64,000 nt of DNA from Novosphingobium cyanobacteriorum (GCF_029436685.1 NZ_JAROCY010000010.1:117953-181952), one strand, 5' to 3'. Positions 43,974-53,913 are shown, numbered from the stretch's first letter. Numbers and translations: made by a program. The notes: generated by a model from the letters alone, not told the origin.

Positions 43974-45448
43974 GCGAGATCTTCCAGCATCAGCTTGGCC
44001 GTGGCCTTGGCACTGCCGACCACGCCGGGAATGCCCGCGCCCGGATGCGTGCCCGCGCCCACCAGGTACAGGTTGCGGATGGCATCGTCACGGTTGTGCG
44101 CGCGGAAATAGGCGCTCTGCGTTAGTAACGGCTCAAGGCTGAACGCGCTGCCCAGATGTGCCGAAAGGTCTGTGGCGAAGTTGCTGGGCGCGTAATGGAA
44201 CTTCGTTACGATACGCTGGTGAATGTCGGGGATCAGCCTCCGGCCAACTTCGTCAAGAATGCGCTTTTCCAGCATCGGGCCCACTTCGGCCCAGTCCACC
44301 GGCAGTTTGCCCATGTTGGCCACCGGCACCAGCGCGTAGAACGTGCTCATCCCCTCGGGCGCCATGGACGGATCGGTGACCGTGGGATGGTGGAGATAGA
44401 TCGAGAAGTCCTGCGGCAGCACGCCGTGGTGATAGATGTCGTCCAGCAGGCCCTTGTAGCGCGGACCGAACAGGATCATGTGGTGCGGAATACCGGGCCA
44501 CGAACCCTCCACGCCGAAGTGGACGACGAACAGGCTGGGTGAAAAGCGCTTGCGCTTGAGAGACTTGGCCCGGCGCTGGGCATGGCCGTTGTCGGCCAGC
44601 AGGTCCTTGTAGGTGTGGACGATATCGCCATTGGAAGCGACAGCGTCGAAATTCTCCTTCCACCCGCTACGCGTCTCGACCGCCGTAACGTTACTGCCCA
44701 GTGAGTGGATCTTCGTTACGGCATCCCCCATCCGCACATCGCCGCCAAGCCGCTGGAAATGCGTGACCATGCCCGCGATCAGCCGGTTGGTGCCGCCCTT
44801 GGCCCACCAAACGCCGCCGTCCTTCTCCAGCTTGTGGATCAGGGCATAGATCGCACTGGTGCTCATCGGGTTGCCGCCGACCAGCAGGGTGTGGAAACTG
44901 AAGGCCTCGCGCAGCTTTTCGTTACTCACGAACTTGCTGACCATCGAATAGACCGAGCGCCAGGCCTGGTACTTGGCCAGGGCAGGGGCCGCCTTGATCA
45001 TGCTGGCGAAGTCGAGGAACGGCACCGCCCCAAGCTTGACGTAACCTTCCTCGAAGACCCCGGCCGAGTATTCGAGGAAGTCGTCATAACCCGTAACGTC
45101 ACGCGGCGAGATCTTGGCGATCTCCGCCCGCAGCCCGGCTTCGTCGTTCGAGTAATCGAAGTTGGTGCCGTCGGGCCAGTTCAGCCGGTAGAACGGCATT
45201 ACCGGCATCAGCTCGACATCCCGCGCCATGTCGTTACCTGACAGCTGCCACAGCTCCTGCAGGCATGGCGGGTCGGTGATCACCGTCGGGCCGGCATCGA
45301 AGGTGAAGCCGTCGCGCTCCCAGTAATAGGCGCGACCGCCCGGCTTGTCGCGCGCTTCCACCAGCGTGGTCGCCACGCCTCCAGACTGCAGCCGGATCGC
45401 CAGCGCCAGGCCCCCGATGCCGGCGCCGATCACGCATGCCCTTTTCAT
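43970..45448 (-). CDS. crtI: Phytoene desaturase
   Basis: A 492-aa FAD-dependent desaturase: VIGAGIGGLALAIRLQSGG at the N-terminus, GRAYYWERDGFTFDAGPTVI next, and YLVGAGTHPGAGIPGVVGSAK as the C-terminal carotenoid-dehydrogenase signature. It turns phytoene into lycopene. The ATG comes directly after the crtY TAG, and the stop overlaps the LOG start. The codon choice contains several GTA, TTA, CTA and AGT codons in GTAAC words. Confidence 0.96.
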   Translation of the reverse strand: MKRACVIGAGIGGLALAIRLQSGGVATTLVEARDKPGGRAYYWERDGFTFDAGPTVITDPPCLQELWQLSGNDMARDVELMPVMPFYRLNWPDGTNFDYSNDEAGLRAEIAKISPRDVTGYDDFLEYSAGVFEEGYVKLGAVPFLDFASMIKAAPALAKYQAWRSVYSMVSKFVSNEKLREAFSFHTLLVGGNPMSTSAIYALIHKLEKDGGVWWAKGGTNRLIAGMVTHFQRLGGDVRMGDAVTKIHSLGSNVTAVETRSGWKENFDAVASNGDIVHTYKDLLADNGHAQRRAKSLKRKRFSPSLFVVHFGVEGSWPGIPHHMILFGPRYKGLLDDIYHHGVLPQDFSIYLHHPTVTDPSMAPEGMSTFYALVPVANMGKLPVDWAEVGPMLEKRILDEVGRRLIPDIHQRIVTKFHYAPSNFATDLSAHLGSAFSLEPLLTQSAYFRAHNRDDAIRNLYLVGAGTHPGAGIPGVVGSAKATAKLMLEDLA

Positions 45449-46645
45449 CTACTTGCGCATCCCCGAAAGAGTAAGTGGTGCGGTCTTCGGACCTACCCCC
45501 GCCAGCACCGCCATCGCCTTGGTCATTGGCACCGGCGGCCTGCCCACCAGCACGCGCAGCTTGTCCAGCGTGCGCGACCGCCCGGCGTAGAACCGTTCGA
45601 TCAGCTGCGGGTTGAGACGATAGAACCGCTCAAGCACCTTGAAGCGCTTCTCCGGATCGGCCGCAACGAACAGCAAGGCTGACAAGTCTCGATAAAATTT
45701 TCCGGCTTTCCAATGTCTTAGAGACCACTCCTCAGACATGGATGAAAGTTTATCCCCATCCAGATCGGTCTGATCGGCCACCGCCAGGGCAAATCGCACC
45801 GAATCCGGCACCGAATAGCTGGTCAGTGGGTGGAAAAGCCCTGCGCGCGTTCCCGCCCGCGCCACATCCTTGCCTGTGGAGCGCAGAAATCCCTCAAAAT
45901 CTCCGCCGGTTACAACCGGAAGTACACCTTGCTCCTCAGCGGTCACAGCCTCAATCTGCCAACCCTGCTCGGCCACCCATTGGTCGATCCGCTGCGCCAG
46001 CGCTGCCGTATCCAGCGCCGGGCCGTCGGAATAATAGGTGTCCTCCACGAAGACGTCGTCGTCGCCAAAGGGCAGGGCATAGACGAAGCGATAGCCGTCG
46101 ATCTGCTCAACGCTGGCATCCATCACGATCGGATTGTCCAGCCCGTGCGGCGCCTTCAGCTTCAGCCTGCGCCCCAGGAACTTCTGCCAGCCTCCGGTCA
46201 GGTGCCCCATGTTGCGCACTCCGCGCGCATCGATCACCGCGCCGGCCTCGATCCGCGTGCCGTCGCCCAGCGTGGCGTTGTGCGCGTTGCAGGCCAGCAC
46301 CCGCGCCCCGGTCAGGATCGCATCGGCAGGCAGCGCCTTGCGCAGCGCAGCATCCAGCCGGTCTGATGTCATCGTGTAATAGCTGGTGTGGAGATGCCGG
46401 GTATAGGCCGGGAAGCGCACACTGTACCCGCTCCACCCCTTCGTCACCAGCGGCGCCAGCAGTTCACGCCCGCGCCGGCCCACGTCCGAACCGAAGAACG
46501 ACCAGACGTGGTTGCCGCCAAGCCGATCGTCCTGCTCGACCAGCAGCAGCGATAGGCTGCTGCGGCTGCGCGCCAGCGCCAGGGCAATCAGTCCGCCTGC
46601 CAGCCCGCCTCCCAGGATCGCAATGTCGCAATGTCTCACGCTCAT
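45449..46645 (-). CDS. crtY: Lycopene beta-cyclase
   Basis: A 398-aa bacterial CrtY: N-terminal dinucleotide motif DIAILGGGLAGGLIALAL, RLGGNHVWSFF, GFRFVYALP-like DGYRFVYALPFGDDDVFVED, and TSYSVPDSVRFAL. It closes both ends of lycopene to beta-carotene. ATG at 46645 opens on the FAD motif; the 63 further open codons upstream are low-complexity and lie in the divergent promoter gap. No crtZ or crtW hydroxylase/ketolase is in the window. Confidence 0.94.
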   Translation of the reverse strand: MSVRHCDIAILGGGLAGGLIALALARSRSSLSLLLVEQDDRLGGNHVWSFFGSDVGRRGRELLAPLVTKGWSGYSVRFPAYTRHLHTSYYTMTSDRLDAALRKALPADAILTGARVLACNAHNATLGDGTRIEAGAVIDARGVRNMGHLTGGWQKFLGRRLKLKAPHGLDNPIVMDASVEQIDGYRFVYALPFGDDDVFVEDTYYSDGPALDTAALAQRIDQWVAEQGWQIEAVTAEEQGVLPVVTGGDFEGFLRSTGKDVARAGTRAGLFHPLTSYSVPDSVRFALAVADQTDLDGDKLSSMSEEWSLRHWKAGKFYRDLSALLFVAADPEKRFKVLERFYRLNPQLIERFYAGRSRTLDKLRVLVGRPPVPMTKAMAVLAGVGPKTAPLTLSGMRK

Positions 46646-46722
46646 GGCCACAGGGGTAGGCGCTCGGGGCAGGGGGCGCAACAGGCCTTGCGTCCAGACG
46701 CCCCACGCGGCACCACAGGGCA

Positions 46723-47328
46723 ATGGGGGAATTGACCACAAAACCGCTGCTGCCCGGGCGTACCGGCACGCTTCTTGCCGCCACTTTCTGGCTTGGCACG
46801 ATTGTGATCCTGCTTTCGTGGCACCGCCCGCCAATCTGCCCTTGCGGCATGGTACGCTTCTGGGCGGGTGAGGTGCAGTCGGCGGAAAACAGCCAGCAGA
46901 TCACCGACTGGTACAGCTTCAGCCACCTGATCCACGGCATGCTGTTCTATGGCGTGGCGCACCTGCTTTGGCGCAGGGCCGGGCTCGGGCGCTGGCTTCC
47001 CGCGCGCACATGGGCGCTGCCGCTGGCCGTGCTTGTGGAAGGCAGCTGGGAGCTTCTCGAGAACTCGCCCATCATCATCGATCGCTATCGCGCCGTCACC
47101 ATCAGCTATGGCTATTCGGGGGACAGCGTCCTCAATTCCGCCAGCGACATCGCCTGCATGGTGCTTGGCTTCCTCTTCGCCGCCCGCGTCCCGGCGCGCC
47201 TGACGATCGCCGTGGCACTGGCCTTCGAACTCTTCACCCTCGCCATGATCCGAGACAACCTGACTCTCAACGTCCTTATGCTCGCCTCGCCGATCGAGGC
47301 GGTGCGGCAATGGCAGGCGGCAACCTGA
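46723..47328 (+). CDS. DUF2585 (UPF0314) membrane protein
   Basis: A 201-aa membrane protein with four or five helices. Family segments: SWHRPPICPCG, SFSHLIHGMLFYGVAHLL, VEGSWELLENSPIIIDRYR and NSASDIACMVLGFLFA. UPF0314 is conserved in Alphaproteobacteria and has no assigned function. It is divergent from crtY with 77 nt between and lies upstream of the thiC riboswitch on the same strand. Confidence 0.9.
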   Translation: MGELTTKPLLPGRTGTLLAATFWLGTIVILLSWHRPPICPCGMVRFWAGEVQSAENSQQITDWYSFSHLIHGMLFYGVAHLLWRRAGLGRWLPARTWALPLAVLVEGSWELLENSPIIIDRYRAVTISYGYSGDSVLNSASDIACMVLGFLFAARVPARLTIAVALAFELFTLAMIRDNLTLNVLMLASPIEAVRQWQAAT

Positions 47329-47379
47329 TCTTTCCGCCGCTGGACAGCGTGGCGTGGCTGGCCTATCCCGAATCCATAC

Positions 47380-49395
<2,016 letters not shown>

Positions 49396-49402
49396 TCGGT
49401 CT

Positions 49403-49427
49403 CCCGCCGCTCTCTGTGGGCGGCGGG
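49403..49427. terminator. Hairpin after thiC
   Basis: CCCGCCGC (49403-49410) pairs with GCGGCGGG (49420-49427). It sits between the convergent thiC and DUF188 genes; there is no T-run, so termination is likely but not proven. Confidence 0.4.
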
Positions 49428-49432
49428 CACCC

Positions 49433-49909
49433 TCAACCTCGCATCAGGCGCACCAAGGCTTCGTCCAGCGCCTGCAGGAAGCGGGACCGGTCGGCCTTGC
49501 TGAACGGGGCGGGGCCGCCCACCACGTCGCCCCCGGCGCGCAGGTCCGCCATGATCGCCCGCGTGGCGATCTGGCTGCCTATGGAATTGGCGGTAAAGGG
49601 CTTTCCTGCAGGAGAAAGCACCACCGCGCCCGCCTTGATGCACCGGTCGGCCAGCAGGATGTCCGCCGTGATCACCACGCTTTTCGGCCCGGCAGCTTCG
49701 GCAATCCAGTCGTCCGCGGCGTCAAACCCGTCGCTCACCACCACGCGCCGTACCAATGGATGGACCGGCACCCGGAACGGCGAATTGCTGACCACCGTCA
49801 CCGGTATCTGGTGGCGAAAGGCCACCTTGTAGATTTCCTCCTTCACCGGGCACGCATCACCGTCGACCATGATGGCAGGTGCAGCGAGGGGAGGGGGCGG
49901 GTTGTTCAT
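49433..49909 (-). CDS. DUF188 (YaiI/YqxD) family protein
   Basis: A 158-aa protein: IMVDGDACPVKEEIYKVAFR, VTVVSNSPFRVP, VVSDGFDAADDWI, VITADILLADRCI and DLRAGGDVVGGPAPFSKADRS are the family's landmarks. The fold is PIN-like, so a nuclease role has been suggested, but the function is unproven. ATG at 49909 was chosen; a Pro-rich stretch precedes the domain. Confidence 0.93.
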   Translation of the reverse strand: MNNPPPPLAAPAIMVDGDACPVKEEIYKVAFRHQIPVTVVSNSPFRVPVHPLVRRVVVSDGFDAADDWIAEAAGPKSVVITADILLADRCIKAGAVVLSPAGKPFTANSIGSQIATRAIMADLRAGGDVVGGPAPFSKADRSRFLQALDEALVRLMRG

Positions 49910-49980
49910 GCGCCCCGCTGCCACGCCCGCGCAAGTGGCGCAAGCTTGCGACCCGCCAAGCAATCCGTTATAACACCCGT

Positions 49981-50208
49981 ATGAACGCGCCCCTGAAGAT
50001 CACGAAGATCGGCAATTCCGCCGGGATCGTCCTGCCCAAGGAACTGCTCGCCCGGCTTCGCGTGGGTGTGGGCGACACGCTTTTCGTGACTGAGGCGCCG
50101 GATGGCATCCGCATTACAGCGGCCGACCCTGATTTCGCTGAAAAGATGGCCGCAGCCGAGCGGATCATGCGCGAGGATCGCGATATCCTGCGCGAACTTG
50201 CTAAGTAA
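49981..50208 (+). CDS. AbrB/MazE-type antitoxin
   Basis: A 75-aa SpoVT-AbrB swapped-hairpin protein: ITKIGNSAGIVLPKELLARL, then VGVGDTLFVTEAPDGI. The C-terminal half is acidic/charged (AEKMAAAERIMREDRDIL), fitting a toxin-neutralising tail. It is followed after 6 nt by a Doc-type toxin gene. Antitoxins of this kind also repress their own promoter. Confidence 0.88.
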   Translation: MNAPLKITKIGNSAGIVLPKELLARLRVGVGDTLFVTEAPDGIRITAADPDFAEKMAAAERIMREDRDILRELAK

Positions 50209-50214
50209 CGTCCC

Positions 50215-50616
50215 ATGTCCCTCCGTCTCGAGCCGGTCTGGCTGGACAGCCGACTCGCGCTTGCCATCCACGACAGGCAATTGGCCGAACATGGCGGCCC
50301 CAGCGGAGTGCGGGATTCCGGTGCGCTGGAATCCGCCTTGGCACGGCCGTGCAACCAGTGGGAGTATGGCGAAGACGATCTCTGCCAGATTGCCGCTGCC
50401 CATGCGTTTGGCATAGCGCGCAACCATCCCTTCACCGACGGCAACAAGCGGACAGCCTGGGTAATCGCGCGCACATTCCTCGTGCTGAACAGCGTGGAGA
50501 TCGCGTTTGCCGCAGTTGACGCCGTTGCCACGGCGCAGGCCCTCGCCGCAGGCGACCTTACCGAAGACGAACTAGCCCACTGGTTTCGCCAGCACATCCG
50601 AACCGCTGACACATGA
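50215..50616 (+). CDS. Death-on-curing (Doc/Fic) family toxin
   Basis: A 133-aa Fic-fold protein with the motif HPFTDGNKRT (His71, Asp75), close to the Doc consensus HxFx(N/D)(A/G)NKR. Doc phosphorylates EF-Tu and stops translation; the Asp at the acidic position fits Doc rather than AMPylating Fic (Glu). It is paired with the AbrB-type antitoxin upstream and overlaps the next gene by ATGA. Confidence 0.88.
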   Translation: MSLRLEPVWLDSRLALAIHDRQLAEHGGPSGVRDSGALESALARPCNQWEYGEDDLCQIAAAHAFGIARNHPFTDGNKRTAWVIARTFLVLNSVEIAFAAVDAVATAQALAAGDLTEDELAHWFRQHIRTADT

Positions 50617-50987
50617 CCGACCTCGCCATTCGCCTGCGCCGCGCCGCATTCAATCGGGCGCTGGCCGAAGCTGATCTCGCCGCCATCGGTCCGATCCTCT
50701 CCCCGAACTGTATCCTGGTGACGGGCACGGACAGCGCCGTGATCGCGGGCCGCAAGGCGCAGCTGGTGGCATGGAAGCGCGAGTTCGCCGCCCGTCCGCG
50801 CACCGCCTACACCCGCACGACGGAAACCGTGACCGTGTCCGCGATCGAACCCATCGCCATGGAAACCGGCCATTGGCAGGGGCTCATCGAGGGGCAGGTG
50901 CAGGCTTCGGGCACCTATGGCGCCAAGTGGCGGCAGGCGGGCGCCGATTGGCTGCTGGAGGCGGAGATCTTCGTTACCCTCGACTGA
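50613..50987 (+). CDS. SnoaL/NTF2-like (DUF4440-type) protein
   Basis: A 124-aa protein with the NTF2-like cone pattern: an N-terminal helix (RRAAFNRALAEADLAAIGP), ILSPNCILVTGTD, a central helix and C-terminal strands HWQGLIEGQVQ and GAKWRQAGADWLLEAEIF. No catalytic residues can be assigned. It overlaps the toxin gene (ATGA) and so is in the TA transcript; that may be chance or reflect a three-gene unit. Confidence 0.75.
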   Translation: MTDLAIRLRRAAFNRALAEADLAAIGPILSPNCILVTGTDSAVIAGRKAQLVAWKREFAARPRTAYTRTTETVTVSAIEPIAMETGHWQGLIEGQVQASGTYGAKWRQAGADWLLEAEIFVTLD

Positions 50988-51102
50988 TCGGGCTTTCCCG
51001 CACGCCTGCCGGAACCACACTGCCCCCCGGCGATTGCTGCTTGGCACCGGGCGCGCCCCTTATCTTTGCGCCCTCCCATCTCTCCCGCATGGAGAAGGCG
51101 CC

Positions 51103-51588
51103 ATGAAGTTCCCCAAGAAAGCCCTTGTGATAGCCCCGCTCGCCGCCGCAGCCCTGCTGGGCGGCTGTTCCACCTATGGCGATGGCTACTATGACAACGG
51201 CCCGCGCTACGCCTCTGACCGCAACGGTGACTGGGGCTACTATGATCGCGGCTACTATGACCGCTACGGTCGCTATGACTGGAACAATCCTGATCCCAGC
51301 TACGGCGGATACTACGCCGATCGATACTATCGCGAAAATCCACGATATCGCGAACGCCGCCTGAGCTATGACGATCGTGTCTATCGCGGGCGTGACGGGC
51401 GCTATTACTGCCGCCGGTCCGACGGTTCGACCGGCATCATCGTCGGCGGCCTTGCCGGGGCAGCGCTGGGCGCGGTCATCGCCGAAGGGGACAGCAAACC
51501 GCTGGGCGCAATCATCGGCGCCATGGGTGGCGCCATTGCCGGCGGTGCCGTTGACAGTGGCCGCAACAGGGACGTTCGCTGCCGCTGA
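51103..51588 (+). CDS. Glycine-zipper 2TM lipoprotein with Tyr/Arg-rich region
   Basis: A 161-aa lipoprotein (signal to LLGGCSTYG). Residues 25-100 are rich in Tyr, Asp and Arg with loose repeats of YYDR and RYDR type. The C-terminal part is a glycine-zipper domain (GIIVGGLAGAALGAVIAEG, AIIGAMGGAIAGG), as in SlyB/RcsF-like outer-membrane lipoproteins. Probably an outer membrane envelope protein. The next gene follows after a strong hairpin. Confidence 0.82.
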   Translation: MKFPKKALVIAPLAAAALLGGCSTYGDGYYDNGPRYASDRNGDWGYYDRGYYDRYGRYDWNNPDPSYGGYYADRYYRENPRYRERRLSYDDRVYRGRDGRYYCRRSDGSTGIIVGGLAGAALGAVIAEGDSKPLGAIIGAMGGAIAGGAVDSGRNRDVRCR

Positions 51589-51622
51589 TCCAGCGCCCTT
51601 GAAACGGTGACGCCATGACGGC

Positions 51623-51660
51623 AATCTCCCTCGTGGGACCGTAGTACCACGAGGGAGATT
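51623..51660 (+). terminator. 14-bp perfect hairpin covering the DUF5654 ribosome site
   Basis: AATCTCCCTCGTGG (51623-51636) and CCACGAGGGAGATT (51647-51660) are perfect inverted repeats with a 10-nt loop, followed by TT. The right arm contains GAGGGAGA, the ribosome site for the ATG at 51667. It can act as terminator for the lipoprotein gene and would hide the ribosome site in any readthrough transcript. Confidence 0.75.
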
Positions 51661-51666
51661 TTGCCG

Positions 51667-51921
51667 ATGACCGACCCCAAGGCCATGATCCAGACGATGA
51701 TCGCGCTCGCTTCCGCCTCGCTCGGGCTCGTCGCTGCGCTGGCCTGGAACGAAGCGATCAAGGCCACGCTGGCGATGCTCGGCATGGGCGACAATCTCGC
51801 CGGGCTATACAGCTATGCCATCGTGGCGACTGTACTGGCAGTGGTCGTGCTCACGGTCCTTGGCCGTATCAGCGCGCGGATCGGTGGTGCCGCGGCCTTT
51901 GAACGCGAAGCGGAAGGCTGA
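51667..51921 (+). CDS. DUF5654 family small membrane protein
   Basis: An 84-aa protein with two membrane helices (ASASLGLVAALAWNEAIKATL and YAIVATVLAVVVLTVLG). The short family is of unknown function. ATG at 51667 has GAGGGAGA 8 nt upstream, which lies in a hairpin arm. Confidence 0.75.
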   Translation: MTDPKAMIQTMIALASASLGLVAALAWNEAIKATLAMLGMGDNLAGLYSYAIVATVLAVVVLTVLGRISARIGGAAAFEREAEG

Positions 51922-51932
51922 CCCGCCAAAGA

Positions 51933-52232
51933 TCAGTGGTGGCGGTGGACGCGTACCCCGTTTTCCGTGGTGACTGCCTCCGCCGCCCGCTTTCCCGGCA
52001 GCCAGCCTGCGGGAACGATCTCATGCGCAAACTGGCCCACGCCATCAAGCAGGCCCTTGCCTGAAGCTGTGCCTTGGTACCCGCGCGTCACGCGCACGCC
52101 ATGTGTCTCGACCGCGTTGTCCGCTGGTGCGCCATTTCCACCCGGCATGCGCTGCGCGAACAGGGTTACCGCGCCCAACACGGGCAGCAGCCAGACAACG
52201 CGACGCGCGATGATGCGGGGTACACTTGCCAT
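51933..52232 (-). CDS. Small exported/anchored hypothetical protein
   Basis: A 99-aa protein with one N-terminal hydrophobic segment (VVWLLPVLGAVTLFAQ) and a Gly/Val-rich remainder ending in a His-rich tail (VRVHRHH). No family is recognised. The start at 52232 (ATG) or 52241 (GTG) is uncertain; no clear ribosome site is visible. It may be read with the gene 35 nt upstream. Confidence 0.55.
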   Translation of the reverse strand: MASVPRIIARRVVWLLPVLGAVTLFAQRMPGGNGAPADNAVETHGVRVTRGYQGTASGKGLLDGVGQFAHEIVPAGWLPGKRAAEAVTTENGVRVHRHH

Positions 52233-52267
52233 GGCGCACACATTGGCGGGAAATGCTTGGCGAAGAC

Positions 52268-52714
52268 TTAATAGTTCGCCGGCCCCTGCACGTCCTCGAC
52301 CGGGGCATCGTCTTCGGGTGAAGGGATGTCCTCGGGATCGGGATCATCATACCCTGTCCTGGTGGCCGCTTCCTGCTCGTCGTAATCGTCCCACACTTCC
52401 CTCTGCGGTGGTTCGGGAGGAAAGTCTGTACTGTCGAGCCGCCAGTCTGCACCGGCATAGACCCTGGCATGGGCAACCTTGGGGGGAATGGACTCTCCGC
52501 GCTCGCCTGGCCATGGCGCGGGATTGAACGTTTCCCCGCTGAATGTCGCCGCGTAGCTCTCCGTCTGCTGCTGCCGTTGGGCCAGTGCGGCGCCCTTGCC
52601 ACGCCAGGGTGGATCGGGCGGGGCCAGGATCGTGGTGGGCGTGGCCAAGCCGATCAATATGCCCAGCACGAGGCCTGCAGCCAGGATTTTCGCGATGGGG
52701 TCCTGCAGCTTCAT
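52268..52714 (-). CDS. Hypothetical protein with N-terminal membrane helix and acidic tail
   Basis: A 148-aa protein. The N-terminus KILAAGLVLGILIGLATPT is a membrane anchor or signal, followed by a Pro-rich middle and an acidic C-terminus rich in Asp, Glu and Pro (YDDPDPEDIPSPEDDAPVED). I do not recognise the family. It is codirectional with the exported protein below and separated from the upstream gene by a terminator hairpin. Confidence 0.6.
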   Translation of the reverse strand: MKLQDPIAKILAAGLVLGILIGLATPTTILAPPDPPWRGKGAALAQRQQQTESYAATFSGETFNPAPWPGERGESIPPKVAHARVYAGADWRLDSTDFPPEPPQREVWDDYDEQEAATRTGYDDPDPEDIPSPEDDAPVEDVQGPANY

Positions 52715-52755
52715 GCCACTTCAACAGCGCCCGGCAGGCACGGTTCCCGGCACGC

Positions 52756-52791
52756 AAAAGGGGCCTCCCGCGCTGGCGGAAAGCCCCTTTT
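52756..52791. terminator. Bidirectional terminator
   Basis: AAAAGGGGC and GCCCCTTTT flank an imperfect GC-rich stem (CCTCCCGC with GCGGAAAG), loop near GCTG. On the minus strand it ends in TTTT, 30 nt past the stop of the small exported protein gene. Confidence 0.75.
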
Positions 52792-52820
52792 CAGCCCGCT
52801 ACCGGGCCCGCGTCAGTCGC

Positions 52821-53114
52821 TTACTTGGCGCCTTCGACGTCGATTCCCAGCTTCTTCACGTCGGCCAGGCGGAATTCCACCGGGCGGTTGTTGAAGGTGC
52901 CGGTCACGGTCTTCTTGCGCACGTGCAGTTCAAAGGGCACCTTGCCGGCATAGGCGGTGCCGCGGATCACCTTTTCACCAGCCGCCTCTTCGGTGGTGTA
53001 GCTGTACTGCACGCCCTTGTGCGCGAAGGCACCGTCTTCTGCCTCGGCAGCGAAAGCGGCGGGAGCGGCGAGGAAGGCAACGGCGGCAGCCGCGAAGTAG
53101 GAAAGCTTGATCAT
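52821..53114 (-). CDS. Small secreted protein of unknown function
   Basis: A 97-aa protein with a signal peptide (MIKLSYFAAAAVAFLAAPA, cleavage after AFA). The mature 75 residues have alternating strands (GVQYSYTTEE, VIRGTAYAGKVPFELHVRKK, VTGTFNNRPVEFRL), suggesting a small beta protein. It resembles short periplasmic proteins of Sphingomonadales but has no function assigned. ATG at 53114 has AAGGA upstream. It has its own terminator and probably its own promoter. Confidence 0.75.
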   Translation of the reverse strand: MIKLSYFAAAAVAFLAAPAAFAAEAEDGAFAHKGVQYSYTTEEAAGEKVIRGTAYAGKVPFELHVRKKTVTGTFNNRPVEFRLADVKKLGIDVEGAK

Positions 53115-53156
53115 GGCAATGTTCCTTATGGGTGAAGGGCGATTGCCTTCGGACAC

Positions 53157-53556
53157 CCCTGTGTTCTTGTTGGAACCTTAATGATGTTGCAGGTGCGAAC
53201 ACGCAAATGCGTTATGCTGCATTGCAATTGCAGTATGTGCAACTGAATTGAAACATCACGATTTTGACATAAACCGGAGGGTGCCTGCCTGCACCTTTGG
53301 ACAGCACACAACGCAGGAATGCCGCCATGGCGTTTACCTGGTGAGCTGGTTTCGCAGGTGCGGCATGTGCCGGTCTGGCACCTTGTTGCGCCATGGCGGC
53401 AGGGTGGCGGCGTTGCCCGGCATCAACCCTGCCGGCTGTCCGAGGGGGTGATGCGGCCCGATCAGAGGTGCCAAGCTGCTGCCTGACGCTTCGCTGGATG
53501 CGTCGAAGGTGGTGCTGGGTCACCAAGACCGCGTGGGCAGGTGAGGTCGACCTGCC
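53157..53556. other. 400-nt gap with dyads, no convincing gene
   Basis: No gene is supported. The left half is AT-richer (53170-53275) and holds a dyad CTGCA-TTGCAA-TTGCAG near 53220 and a plausible promoter for the small secreted protein on the minus strand. The right half has TGCCGCCATGGCG (53320-53332) in inverted repeat with CGCCATGGCGGCA (53389-53401), plus GTGCC/GGCAC in between. An open frame on the minus strand (53212-53526) has no ribosome site and odd composition. Confidence 0.5.
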
Positions 53557-53859
53557 TCAGCGCTTGCGCACGAATTCCGCTCGCAGCACCAAGCCCTTGA
53601 TCCCGGGATACTTGCAGTCGATCTCCTGCGCGTCGCCGGTAAGGCGGATCGACTTGATCAGGGTGCCCTGCTTCAGCGTCTGGCCTGCGCCCTTGACTTC
53701 AAGGTCCTTGATCAAGGTCACCTGGTCACCGTCCTGCAGCAGATTGCCCACCGCATCGCGCACTTCCACGGCGCCTTCGGCCGCACGCCTGGCTGCCAGT
53801 TCGGACGCCGGCATCCATTCGCCGCTGTCCTCGTCGTAAACGTAATCGTCGTCGCTCAT
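53557..53859 (-). CDS. PhnA-like (YjdM C-terminal domain) protein
   Basis: A 100-aa protein. The C-terminal two thirds match the YjdM/PhnA domain: VRDAVGNLLQDGDQVTLIKD, KGAGQTLKQGTLIKSIRL, IDCKYPGIKGLVLRAEFV. The N-terminal zinc ribbon of full-length YjdM is missing; instead there is a short acidic YVYDEDSGEWMPASEL stretch. Despite the old name, the family has no proven role in phosphonate use. GGAGGGA precedes the ATG; 53862 is an alternative start. Confidence 0.85.
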   Translation of the reverse strand: MSDDDYVYDEDSGEWMPASELAARRAAEGAVEVRDAVGNLLQDGDQVTLIKDLEVKGAGQTLKQGTLIKSIRLTGDAQEIDCKYPGIKGLVLRAEFVRKR

Positions 53860-53913
53860 CATTCCCTCCGTCCGGCTGTGCGCCTGCCAGAGGGGGACTG
53901 GGAATGCCAGCGA

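Larger units (their letters stand above)
42403..45238. other. Cluster of GTAAC/GTTAC words across crtB-LOG-crtI
   Basis: By-eye count: about 20 occurrences of GTAAC or GTTAC between 42403 and 45238, for example at 42463, 42566, 42602, 42820, 43169, 43198, 43386, 43391, 43720, 43920, 44125, 44215, 44685, 44690, 44715, 44921, 45041, 45093 and 45233. Most extend to GTAACG or CGTTAC. The rest of the window has roughly 20 in 61 kb. In the genes they fall in different frames (GTA-ACG for Val-Thr, AGT-AAC for Ser-Asn, GGT-TAC for Gly-Tyr) and use otherwise rare codons. The function is unknown. Confidence 0.7.

Noticed and set aside
53212..53526. Minus-strand open frame of 104 codons in the 53.2-53.5 kb gap
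   Set aside because: No ribosome site, no recognisable domain, and it runs through dyads and a promoter-like region.
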